Below are positions 24,921 to 39,717 of a stretch of DNA of 64,000 nt, piece by piece. The stretch is taken from contig CM059975.1 of NCBI GenBank assembly GCA_030490835.1, positions 29,482,133 to 29,546,132 of the forward strand. Reading direction: 5' to 3'. This DNA is from Annona cherimola (lineage: Eukaryota; Streptophyta; Magnoliopsida; Magnoliales; Annonaceae). The notes under the pieces were generated by a model. The model was not told where the DNA came from, searched no databases, and saw only the letters and a list, made by a program, of their open reading frames with translations. Every line of letters begins with the position of its first letter. Positions within the stretch are counted from its first letter, which is position 1. Position numbers and translations under genes: made by a program.

Positions 24921-25289
24921 GGGAATCGTTCCTGTGCAGTCGGACTGCACCGTAATTATAGTGCAGTCCGCTGTAAAATGGACCCCACACATATTAGATT
25001 GTAATGAAACTTTATATACTCATTTATCCATATATAAATCATACTTTAGACGGTTTAGATGTTGAAAAAACCACTTTAAACTTGATATTTACATTAAACT
25101 ATTTTATTACGTTGATTTTGCACCATTTTAAGATGAAGACTACACACATGTTGGATTTGGATGAAAATTGGTATGGTAATAAAGTGAACAATTCTAAATA
25201 CAATGGGTGGGATGGATTTATGGGAAATGATCAGGTGGGGCCCACAGTGCATGGACTGCACGGTGCAATCGCATGCACTGGATCATTTC

Positions 25290-25330
<41 letters not shown>

Positions 25331-28300
25331 CCCATCACATGCAGACGGGCAGTCCATTGTAAAATGGGCCCAACACACATTGGAATGTAATGAACCTTTA
25401 TACAATTAGTTATCCATATAAAAATCATACTTTAGATGTTTAGATGTTGAAAATACCACTTTAAACTTGATATTTATATTAAAATATTTCATTACATTGA
25501 TTTTGTACCATTTTAAGATGGGGCACATACACATGTTGGATTTGGATGAAAATTGATATTCTAATAAAGTGAATAATTCTAAATACAATGGGCGAAGTTG
25601 ATTTCATAGATTTCTCATTCATGATCAAATGGGCCCCACAATTACGGTGTAGTCCGAATGCACTTGATTAGTTTCATATATATGAGGTATGATTATGTAC
25701 AATATATTGTACATATGCTTGAGTTACAATATTCATTTTTTATTTTATTTTTAATTTTTCTGCATAAATTTGTTTTCCTAAATGTATTTAATTCATATAT
25801 TAAGTTTTGGTATTTTATAATACTTTTACATATTTATTTTTTATTTTTGAAAATCATCAATTTTAGGGGCATATAGGTCATTTTTCTCCTTTTAACAAAC
25901 TTGATTTTTAAAAATCAAAAATAAATATTTAAAAGTTTGTAAAATGGTAAAACTTGGTATATGGATTAAATACACTTAGGAAAACATGTTTATGAAGAAA
26001 AAGTAAAAAATAAATAAAATTAAAATTTAAAAAACGAATATTGTAACTTAAGCATATATACAATATATTGTATATAATCATACCTCTATATATATAACCC
26101 CCTCCCTCTGTATATTTGTATGTATATCATCCTAATTCAATAATTAGGCTACTGTACCTGGCCTTATATTGTTTTGTGCTTTAATTGATTTTAAAAAGTA
26201 TCAACGAAAGTAATTTTTATCAAATTGCAGCATGCCACTTGCTCAGGTTGGGTCATTTCTTTTTGATGGACATGATTTTCATCCCTTTTGACCTCATATG
26301 GATTGCTTAATATTCTAGCTTTCTTTTGGTGATCTTTGACTAAGAGGATTGCCTTTTTGCTTATGCAGACTAGGGATCCTCCGATATTACCTCCATTTGC
26401 TTCACTGTTCAAAGGTATGTCCCTTGCATGCTGTTGTGCTTATTTATTTGGTGCATAGATGTTCTGATGGGGAAGCAAATCCCTGACCTGGGAACTGATG
26501 TTCTTAATTTGATTTGGGTACCACACTCACTGGATTATGTTGCTAATCAATAATGAAAGTTGTCTTATGATTGGTTAACATGGTCCTCAACTTGATGTTG
26601 TTTCAGATGGGATTGACCTAGCCAATCTGGAGAATGTTCTTCAGGGTTATCAACAATTTGGTAAAGGAAACAAGGAGTCCTTGGCTGAACTCTTTGTAAC
26701 ATTATTGGCTAAGGTAATCTCCATCCTCATAGCAAGTAGACAACTAGTTGGCGAAATGGGAATCAAGGATGCATGCTCTTTACTGATATTCAGTATCAGG
26801 CAGTTTGTCCCTTCAAAAGATTTCTGTTAATGATTCCATGGGGAGCCACAGCTGATGCTTTTTGCATTCATATATATTCTCATCTGGAAATGTGGTTTCT
26901 TGTTGGAAGTAGTCTTGAATATGACTATAGTTCCTAAAAATTGAACCCATTCAGCTAAGATTCTTGGTAATCAAGTTGGTGAAGGAGGTCGGCTAATTTT
27001 ACGAGGACCATGTTGGATTCAATAACTCATCAACGTTGATGTGAAGTCAAAATCCATGCTTCTTGAACATAGCTCCAGTGATCTGGGCTTCATCAAGAAG
27101 TTTCAGATTAATAAATTATAGGATTAGCTCAATATTCTTTCAACAAGTGACTTGGCTTATGGCTACTCTTGGTTCAGCACTATGTTTTAGGTCAAAAGTT
27201 CACATCTGTATTCTGAACTTGAATTTAGTGGTTGAGCTCAAAGTCTCAAACAGGCTTGAGGCACTTTGTTTTCGTTTGAAACCAATCCAGGCAAGTATAA
27301 GACGTGTGCCCTGGGCTTGTTTGAATCTCCCTCATTGTCTTACTTATTAAACTTTGTATATCAATCCATTGATTTCTCATGGTATTTTTCTTTTTGCAGC
27401 TATCATCTGTTGAAACCTTGTGGCAATATGGTCTTTGTGTTAGTACTTACACAGGATCTTGGATTTCTAAGACATGGGAATCAGAAAGTGGGACCATGAG
27501 AGTAAGTTCTAATGTCTTTCTTTTCCATTATTTTACACATGTTCCGTTTTAATTGTAGAGAGTGTCATGTGAGGGCACAACTAGGTTCAGTCTAACCTGC
27601 AACCTGACCAACCTTGAGTTTAGTAGGGTTAGGGTTGAGTAAATCAAATTTTGAGTTTAGAAACTTGGACCAAGCTTAACGGAATTTATATTTGGTTAGG
27701 GTTGATGTGTAGGGAACCTGACCAGGCCATTAATCTGAATTTCTCACGTCTTTAACTTAATCATTTGACTTCTAAAATGAAATTTTTTTAAGAGTTGCAC
27801 TTCTATGATGCTGGTTTCACAGAAGTGGATTCATGAAACCTCTCCAATCGAAATCTAATCTAGCAATTTTGTTTAAGATTGTTTGTTTTATGATGGTTCT
27901 ACAAATCATTTCAGTTAGAATCTTGGATGGGTAATGCTTAAAAAATATATAATCATGTGTATTATATGAAAATCAATTAGATTCATTCACAAATACATTA
28001 GGATGTTATAATAATTTATAGAATCATTTATCTACAGAGGAATAATGTTTTGGATGGTATAAATGTTGAATTAACTGCTTTTGAAATTGTTATGCAATCC
28101 AACAATTTTATTATGTTGAATTTGCATTTCGATTACATCTGGCCTTTGCAAATATTTGATCTGGATGAAACTTCGTGTACTAGTTGAACACACATTCTAA
28201 ATACTATGGGTAACATGGGTTTCAATATAATCATGAAGGTGGGCTAAATGTAGAGGTTTTGTGCATTCACTTCTGTGAAACCACCTTCACAGAAGCAAAA

Positions 28301-30237
28301 TCCATTTTTAAAATTACTTTGTTTTTAAAGCAGTGCCCATGTGTGAGACCTTCTTGGACCACTTATGTGTACACAAGACTGGAAGTTTCACACTTTCATA
28401 GCACATCAAGTCTGGTGCGTTCTCCAATCTATATCTTGGCACAACTGGAATGTCAATCTTAATTATTTAAACATGGCCTTTGCTTTTTACTTGTTGTGGA
28501 TGTTGGGCTACTTCTAATCCTGATAAATCCTGACTTGTTCTATGTTGCATATCCATGATCATGACTTGAAATCAATCTTTCTTCAGTATCTTCTGGAATA
28601 CACCATTGCAGGTGCAGGATTTCATGGAACAATCTGAAAACACTGCTAGATCTGTTGGAAAGTCGCAGCTGCAAAAGATCTACAAATGCATTCATAGGAC
28701 TCTTGACCAGTTAGCATATTTCATGAAGGGCCAGATTCAGGAGCCCCAGATGAAGCATCTGCTATTTGGACCTGATGCTTTGCTTGCCCCTGGATTGCCA
28801 TTTATCTATAATGCCAACCTGAAGCGAAGTCAGAAATCTGGTGATTCAAATCAGAAAAAGAAGGCTAAGAAGGTTTGTGATTCTAAATCTGCCAGATCAA
28901 ATGAATTCAGTGACTTGTCAATGTTTTTCTTGAAGGGATTTGATGGAACCAATTCGGTGGGTTCAACGCCCAAAAATGGACTAGGGCACGAGGGTGACAA
29001 TCATTGTCTGGGAGAAAGGGGTCAGTTGCCTCAGACAGGGTTTCCAAATCCTCAAATAGAATGTGTGGGGTCAGCTGCTCAGAATTCAACAGTAAGCAAG
29101 CCTAGTGTAAGCCAGCAGCCCCAAACTGGATCACAACATTCATCAATGGGACTCGAGAGAGAACATATTCCAAATCCAGTAGATAAGAAAACCAACAAGC
29201 GGCAAAAACGCATTGCAACTGTTCAGACAGGATCCCAACATCCTCAAATAGGATATGTAGGATCAGCTGCTCAGAATTCAACAGTAAGCAATCCTAGTGT
29301 AAGCCGGCACCCCCAACTTGGATCACGACATCCTTCAGTGGGACTTAACAGCCAACAACTTCCAAATCCAGTGGTTCAGACAACTGGCAATGGGGAGGGA
29401 TGCATTCCAACTGCTCCGACAAGATCCCAACCTCCTCAAATAGGATTAGCGGGATCAGCTGCTTGTGATTCAGCACTGAGCAGCCTTGGTGTAAGCCAGC
29501 GGCTCCAAACTGGATCACAACTTCCTTCATTGGGACTCAACAAACAACATATTCCAAATCCAACAGTAAGCCACCCTAGTGTAAGCCAGTGGACCCAAAC
29601 TGGATCACATTCTTCAATGAGACAGAGCGGACAACATACTCCATATCCAAAGTTTCAGAAAACCAACACTGGACAGAGATGCATTCCAACTGTTCAGACA
29701 GGATCCCAAAATCTTCGAATAGGACTTGTGGGATCAGCTTCTCAGAATTTAATAGCAAGCAATCCTAGTGTAAGCCAGTGGCCCCATCCTGGATCACAAA
29801 ATCCTTCAGTGGGATACAACAGACGACTTATTCTAAATCCAGTGGTTCAGAAAACTGACGCTTGGGAGAGATGCATTCCAACTGCTCAGAGAGCATCCCA
29901 ACATCCTCAAGTAGGGTTAGTGGGATTGGCTGCTCAGAATTCAACAGTGAGAAGCCCTAGTGTAATCCAGTGGCCCCCATGGCCCCAGACTGGATCACAA
30001 CATCCTTCAGTGGGACTCAACAAACAGCATATTCCAAATCTGGTAGTTCAGAATACTGACACTCGGCAGACATCCATTCCAAATGGGGACAAGCAAACTG
30101 CAGGATCCCCACAAATGCAGGGTGGATTTTTCAGGTCTCATGGTGCTAATCAACTGTTTCTGATGCCCAATATTTTGCAGGGATGCAATTTTAGTGTTCA
30201 ATGGGGCCCCCATGTCTATTCTGGTGGCCATTTGTGA
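14974..30237 (+). CDS. Terminal nucleotidyltransferase (HESO1/TUTase-like) with tandem-repeat tail
   Basis: Nine coding exons: 14974-14992, 15928-16116, 17676-17852, 19339-19523, 21269-21364, 26369-26414, 26607-26713, 27400-27501, 28612-30237. All junctions are GT-AG, phases join, and the total is 2547 nt (848 residues). The catalytic core has the G-S motif FGSF (81-84) and the metal-binding pair SDLDLS (D94, D96). The third aspartate is D159 in IECDLSVEN, after ARVPILKL. The PAP/25A-associated part carries KAHDIN, TLNSLS, AFHLQ and TRDPPILPPF. This layout matches plant HESO1-type enzymes, which add uridines to RNA 3' ends such as unmethylated small RNAs, and the related At3g45750 group; which nucleotide is added cannot be told. 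Residues 446-807 are about five repeats of 64 residues rich in Gln, Ser, Pro and Asn. HESO1 also has a disordered Q-rich tail, but I do not recall this repeat. The ATG is the first after the acceptor at 14962. Confidence 0.9.
16452..16715. repeat. Tandem duplication (period about 145 bp) in intron 2
   Basis: TAGTCATCC...GGCTAGGATTGGTTG...GCAGGGGAT...TTGTTGTTCCAGATAAT...CTAGTCAGCCA occurs twice in direct order (from about 16454 and about 16599), with scattered differences. No coding content. Confidence 0.8.
18075..18245. mobile_element. Small hAT-like MITE in intron 3
   Basis: The segment is rich in CGGGTTGG/CCAACCC words and ends in TTTACACCCCT, the complement of the AGGGGTGTAAA end seen in TAGGGGTG hAT elements. 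The left end (GTGAAATCGGG) is diverged and no target-site duplication is clear. Confidence 0.45.
19219..19303. repeat. 43-bp tandem duplication close to a splice acceptor
   Basis: GATCAAACAAACATGT[C/G]TTTG...GATATCACCC is present twice, back to back, with about one difference. The second copy ends about 35 bp before the acceptor of the exon at 19339, so it sits near the likely branch-point region. Confidence 0.85.
22170..22350 (-). mobile_element. Tourist-like MITE fragment
   Basis: Complement of the Tourist family: GTGATGTGATATGG, AAAGAAAATAAAGTTAAATAGAT and GTGTGAAAAATGATTGGAATGTAG match the reversed landmark words. The ends are degraded. Confidence 0.6.
23600..24578 (-). mobile_element. 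Probable LTR end of a retrotransposon (TGTAACAGCCC terminus)
   Basis: On the minus strand the sequence from 24578 reads TGTAACAGCCCAGAACC, a typical Ty3-type LTR start. The GC-richer stretch at about 23700-23960 (many GGCC/CCTAGGC words) fits an LTR interior. No second LTR, gag or pol was found, and the distal border is arbitrary. Confidence 0.4.
24860..24920. repeat. (CT)n and (TA)n microsatellite
   Basis: CT repeats run into (TA)n directly next to the left end of MITE-A at 24921. Confidence 0.9.
24921..25291 (+). mobile_element. MITE-A, 371 bp, inserted in TA repeats
   Basis: The left end is GGGAATCGTTCCTGTGCAGT; the right end is the complement of GGGAAATGATCCAGTGCATG, giving a terminal inverted repeat. 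Just inside both ends are short palindromes built from GTGCAGTC/GACTGCAC. (TA)n lies on both sides. A close copy in opposite orientation is at 49600-49943. No coding capacity. Confidence 0.85.
25325..25680 (+). mobile_element. Degenerate relative of MITE-A
   Basis: The same order of words as MITE-A directly upstream: GGCAGTCCATTGTAAAATGGGCCC, TTAGATGTTGAAAATACCAC, GATTTTGTACCATTTTAAGATG, TTGGATTTGGATGAAAATTG, then GGGCCCCACAATTACGGTG. It lies in the same direction and is more diverged, making a tandem pair of different ages. Confidence 0.75.
25684..26086. mobile_element. Foldback element FB2, 403 bp
   Basis: The left tip GAGGTATGATTATGTACAAT and the right tip ATTGTATATAATCATACCTC are complements. 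The inversion continues inward through GCTTGAGTTACAATATTCAT / ACGAATATTGTAACTTAAGC and CAAGTTTT-type words to a centre near 25880. Almost the entire element can fold into one hairpin. Confidence 0.85.
27575..27760. other. Diverged hAT-like repeat in intron 8
   Basis: GGGCACAACTAGGTTCAG with GGGTTAGGGTTGAG and CCTGACC words resembles the subterminal parts of the TAGGGGTGCAACT hAT elements. I could not define both ends. Confidence 0.3.
27800..28295. mobile_element. MITE-C, 496 bp, with long imperfect terminal inverted repeats
   Basis: The left 44 bp (CTTCTATGATGCTGGTTTCA..., then GAAACCTCT) match the complement of the right 44 bp (CTTCTGTGAAGGTGGTTTCA..., then AAAACCTCT) with about seven differences. 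The interior holds GGTATAAATGTTGAATTAAC, the diverged core word shared with MITE-A and the D-H family. It lies in intron 8 of the nucleotidyltransferase gene. Confidence 0.8.
29026..30110 (+). repeat. In-frame tandem repeats (192-bp unit) in the last exon
   Basis: Units begin near 29050, 29242, 29434, 29713 and 29904. Steps are 192 bp except the third, which is about 87 bp longer and contains an extra partial copy (PTVSHPSVSQWTQTGS). Each unit has the order PQIG-(L/Y)VGSAAQN-S, PSVSQ, QTGSQHPSVGLN, (Q)HIPNP and CIPTAQT(G)SQ. All length changes are multiples of three, so the frame is kept. Confidence 0.93.
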
Positions 30238-31514
30238 AGCCACTTTCAATTCCCCACCTTTTTTATCAGCCACCTCTTAACTTGTTCGTCCAAGCAAAAG
30301 CACAGACAGACAGACAAGACAGACTAATTTCCCATACAAACCAATTGTTTTGGAATGCACCAGATTCTCTCAAAATGATGCAATTATTAATGAACATCAG
30401 CATATACATACAGCCTCTGTACATGATGCTAATTGTTTTGTTTTTTTGACACCCAATGCAAGCCCCTCATGTTTTTGCACATAGGGCTAGTTATGCTGAT
30501 GATAAAAAGTAGTCTTTTGTGTATTTTTTGGAGCAATTACTAAGCACAATTATATGAATCTTCAAATTGAGCCTCATGTAAAGATTATTGCGGTGCAAGT
30601 ATCTTTGTGTTTTGCTGTTGTTTTGCATCTCCTAAATATGGTGGGTCTGAATGGACGATTTGTTTCCGTTGTGCCTAAAATTACTCAACACGCAATTCCT
30701 TTTCTTAGAATTCTGTTTTTTTTTTTATTCCTGCTTGCAAGGACAACTATTTTAATGCTTCTTTAATGAGTTATCAGACCGCACATCTCTGCCTTCATGA
30801 AGAATATCCGTTGAAAAGCATTGCTTCTGAAGAAAACGGTATGTTAGAAAATTTGGGACTGGTGTTTGATCTTCTTGAATCATTTTGCTAGTGCACCCGT
30901 AGTGGTTGAGGATGTTGCACAGGTTATAAATAAAGATTTACAATTACCAAACTCCCAATTAGATTGTCTATTAACCACCAGTTTATCCACCATTATTAAC
31001 CGTCAGAAAAGAGAACCCTTGTGACCTCAATCGGAAAAATATTTTACTCGGGCTTTTTAGTATCGTCTAAGGCAGGTTTTTGGCTGGGATTTTTCAATAC
31101 TAATTTGGCCTCGGACTAGGATTTGGAGATATCCAACAATAATGCATGCCGCCCCCATCAAGCCTTCACAGCCAGGGCATAAATATTAAGGACTAAGAAT
31201 TTCAACTCACATCAGGTGAGCGAAAATTAGATTAAGATCAAAACGTATGCATTTTTCAAGATCTGAAACAACCATTAGAGCCACAGGCATGACACAATCA
31301 ATCTGGAATCCTGCAGTAACTATCTAAACAAAATCATTCATCAATTCTTCATTGGTAGTTTGCTACTCAAAAGTTCTTAAGTTCTTAACTTCTACATTAC
31401 AAGCAACAAAGGCTGCTTTGAGCATAACATGCTCAAAAATTCATAACGCCAAACCAAGCGCTCACCTTTTAGCACAGCCACTGAAAATGGCAAAGCATGA
31501 GGCAGTGCCCTGAA
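30238..31514. other. Convergent intergenic space between the nucleotidyltransferase and CCT genes
   Basis: It contains the 3' untranslated regions of both genes, 1.28 kb between stop codons. The left half is T-rich with possible poly(A) signals; open frames at 30201-30449 and 30554-30766 have no motifs. No bounded repeat was seen. Confidence 0.6.
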
Positions 31515-36993
<5,479 letters not shown>

Positions 36994-37160
36994 TCGCTCT
37001 CTCTCCGTTTCCAGGCTTGGCCTTCAACTTCAATTCCTCCCTGAGAGAAATCGTGTTCGTTTCTCGAAGAAAGCTCTCTTTTTCTCCTTTTTTCCCTCGT
37101 CAAAGCACCGTCGGATTTCAAGCCACGATTCATTCCGCCGTACTGTCGGCTTATAATCTG
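36994..37160 (-). promoter_or_regulatory. 5' UTR and putative TATA region of the CCT gene
   Basis: Upstream of the ATG at 36993 lies a pyrimidine/purine-biased leader. On the minus strand ATTATAAGCC at about 37157-37148 could be the TATA box, giving a leader of about 130 nt. Inferred from position only. Confidence 0.4.
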
Positions 37161-37231
37161 TTCCGGTACCGTCGCATGGTCCGGAGCACATGACAATTTT
37201 GTACGTGTATTTGCAAGATGGGCAGGATACT

Positions 37232-37410
37232 CATTCAATTTTCCATTCTCTACAGTTATACTATTTTTTAATTATTTTTTACATTTTCATACACAATTAT
37301 CTTACTTTTTAAATCATAATCCATATCATCACATCATTTTCCTTGATTTCAAAAAATATTATTTTAAAAATTTTTCATCAAAGAATTGTATCATTTTTCA
37401 AATATACCCT
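37232..37410 (+). mobile_element. Tourist-like MITE fragment upstream of CCT
   Basis: Family words CATTCTCTACAGTTATACT, ATTTTTTAATTATTTT, CATCACATCATTTTCC and a right end AATATACCC are present, with internal deletions. It lies within 80 bp of the proposed CCT TATA region, so it may form part of the promoter. Confidence 0.65.
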
Positions 37411-37438
37411 TAGTCAAAGTAAGAGATGCCCTTGTAAT

Positions 37439-38056
37439 TAGGGGTGTTAATGGATCGGGTTGGACGGGTTAGAGTATAATCTTAATTCTAACTCATTTAA
37501 AATATCTCAACCCTAATCCGTTTATTAATCTATTTAAAAAACTTCAACTCTAACTCGTTTACAACCCATTTAATAAATGGGTTGGTGTGTTGTTAACGGG
37601 TTGTATAGCAAATAACCTGAAAGCCTAAACTCTAGTAGATAATGATTTCACAGGAAGAGACGAAAGGGTGTTTTCGGTGTAGGGAAATGAAAATAGGGCA
37701 GTAACGGAAAAATGGAATTATGGCAGCAGTGGAAAAATGAAAATTAGATGACTTGAGGAAGACTTAGAGAAGAAAAATAACCAAGAGGTTTACATATATA
37801 TATATACAACTTTAATGAGTTAAGCGAGTTAAATGGGTTAAACAAATTAAACGGGTTGAATTGGTTATATGGGTTAAGTGGATTACTAAACAGGTTGACG
37901 AGTTATAAAATCTCAACCCTAATTCATTTATTTAATTAAATGGTTAAACGGGTTGGCAGATCATAACCTATTTATTCAAAAATTTCAATCCAAATTCGTT
38001 TATAAACGGGTTGGACGAGCGAGTTGATGGGTTAACTATGACCATTAATACCTCTA
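37439..38056. mobile_element. Non-autonomous hAT element, 618 bp, perfect 8-bp duplication
   Basis: The left end is TAGGGGTGTTAATGGATC; the right end is the complement of TAGAGGTATTAATGGTC. The exact 8-mer CTTGTAAT flanks both sides (37431-37438 and 38057-38064). The interior is full of AACGGGTT/AACCCGTT-like words. A more diverged sister copy is at 51340-51900. Confidence 0.9.
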
Positions 38057-38239
38057 CTTGTAATATTGCATGGACTAAGCAGGTACGTGTACAAATGCCC
38101 CCCTTTAACATCCTCGTTATTAAAATAATTTTTAATTGTCAAAAAAATTTCTCACGTGTATATGGATTGAATTGAGTGCAATTGATACTTCATTGATGCT
38201 TTTTATATTTTGCTCGGGCCAGCGTATTTTACGTTGAGT

Positions 38240-38830
38240 TAGGTTATTCAGAAGTGGTTTTATATAACTTCTTCAAAATTTAAGATTCTAATGTTTGATG
38301 GAAAATTTAATCCATTCATAATATTTAACATCATTTGTTTAGTTATGAGATCAAGTTTCATTCAAATTCAATATATGTGTTGACCACAATGCTGAAAAAA
38401 GGTATACTTATGTGTAGATTAGGAAAAATGTTTAGATCCATTAACGGATATATTGGAATGTAGTAATATTTTATAAAATCATTTATCTGTGTAATAATGA
38501 TTTCTTAGATGGTTTAAATGTTGAAAATACTACTTAAAATTGATATTTAGCATTAAATTATTTTATTATATTGATTTTACATGTCTCTAGATAGAACCCA
38601 TATACAACGATATTAGATAAACGAAAGAATTTTTATAATAATATAAGTGATGCTAAACACAATAGATAGAGTGAATTTTTTATCAATCTCCTGATATTGA
38701 AAATAGAGAAGTTAAGTAGAAATGAAGTTTTATATAAGTATCCCCGATTCAGAAGTGATTTTATATAAATATTATCAGTTGATATGAAATTGACTAAATC
38801 CATTATATTAAACAAGATCAAACTTTATTT
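38240..38830. mobile_element. MITE of the D-H family (copy D)
   Basis: It shares the order of landmarks with copies at 44380, 53940, 58255 and 63540: AAAATTTAATCCATT, TTAGTTATGAGATCAAGTTTCAT, AAAAATGNTTAGATCCATT, GATGGTTTAAATGTTGAAAAT, TTTTATTATATTGATTTTAC and ATATTGAAAAT. AGAAGTGGTTTTATATAA near the start and AGAAGTGATTTTATATAA near 38753 are direct, suggesting a rearranged or double copy. Confidence 0.6.
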
Positions 38831-39717
38831 AAATCAAAATATGCGTCGTCATATTTGCTTCAAAATATATATATAGAATAATTTAATGAGCAAAAATCAT
38901 TCTTTCTGGATTATCAACATAAGCTAAGGACCACAGCACAGCTTATATTATTGCTAAAAATATTTTATTATGTTTTCTTTTCAATGAATTATGTATGCTT
39001 ATTATACAGTATTGTTAGGTTATTTACGGTCACAATATTTAAGTATTGCACTTCTCGTAACCTCGCGTTTCATGCTTGCATAAAATTTATCAAAAATTAT
39101 TTTCATTTTGTTCACGAGAAAGTGTCAACTAAACTTACATCCTTTTCTTCTTATTTTGAACAAAGTGCTTATTTTTTCCAAGTACTTATCTTCTTAACAG
39201 CTCCAACATTTTATCATCCGAACTATTCATCTGAGACAACAGTGCTTGGCTCGAGGTATAAGACAATTGTAACTAATGGAAGAATCCGTAATTACACTTT
39301 GTTTTTTATAGACACCTCATAAATTATATGTCAATTATAAATACAAGGGCATCCCATGCCATTATTTTGGGGCTGATTCCATTACTCAATTACATTCTTC
39401 TTCTTCATCTTCAATGATAGTGAATTAATAAGGAAAAGAATTAATTAATTGCTGAAAATTTGAAACTTGATTTAAACAAATATATAAGACTTCTGCTTCT
39501 CTACATTTGAGAACCCACATACATCTTGTCTGGGCAGCACATGTACAGCTCTACAAGTTGAACTAGATGACTAGCACAATAGTCCATTTAATTAAAGAAT
39601 TAATATCATATTAGTGGAACCGGCCGGACAGTTGGACTAGCTTGCAAATTACAGCCAGCTAGATGCATGTCGTTAAGTAAATTTATTATTATTATTTATT
39701 TTTTTTTGGAAAAAAAA
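38831..39717. other. Intergenic, 3' flank of the pectinesterase gene
   Basis: AT-rich. The open frame at 38951-39322 (+) has no domain and an unlikely Phe/Tyr-rich composition. The 3' untranslated region of the minus-strand pectinesterase should lie just below 39718. Confidence 0.5.

Larger units (their letters stand above)
21365..26368 (+). other. 5.0-kb intron 5 of the nucleotidyltransferase gene, filled with repeats
   Basis: It lies between the exons ending FHLQ and starting TRDPP, residues that are adjacent in the family, so this is one intron. Contents: a reverse Tourist fragment (22170-22350), LTR-like sequence ending 24578, CT/TA microsatellites (24860-24920), MITE-A and a degenerate relative (24921-25675), and foldback FB2 (25684-26086). 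Confidence 0.85.

Noticed and set aside
28907..29758. Minus-strand frames across the repeat exon
   Set aside because: They recur with the 192-bp period and are shadows of the plus-strand repeats.
38951..39322. 123-codon plus frame
   Set aside because: Phe/Tyr/Ser-heavy composition of AT-rich DNA, no motif, no flanking splice or promoter signals.
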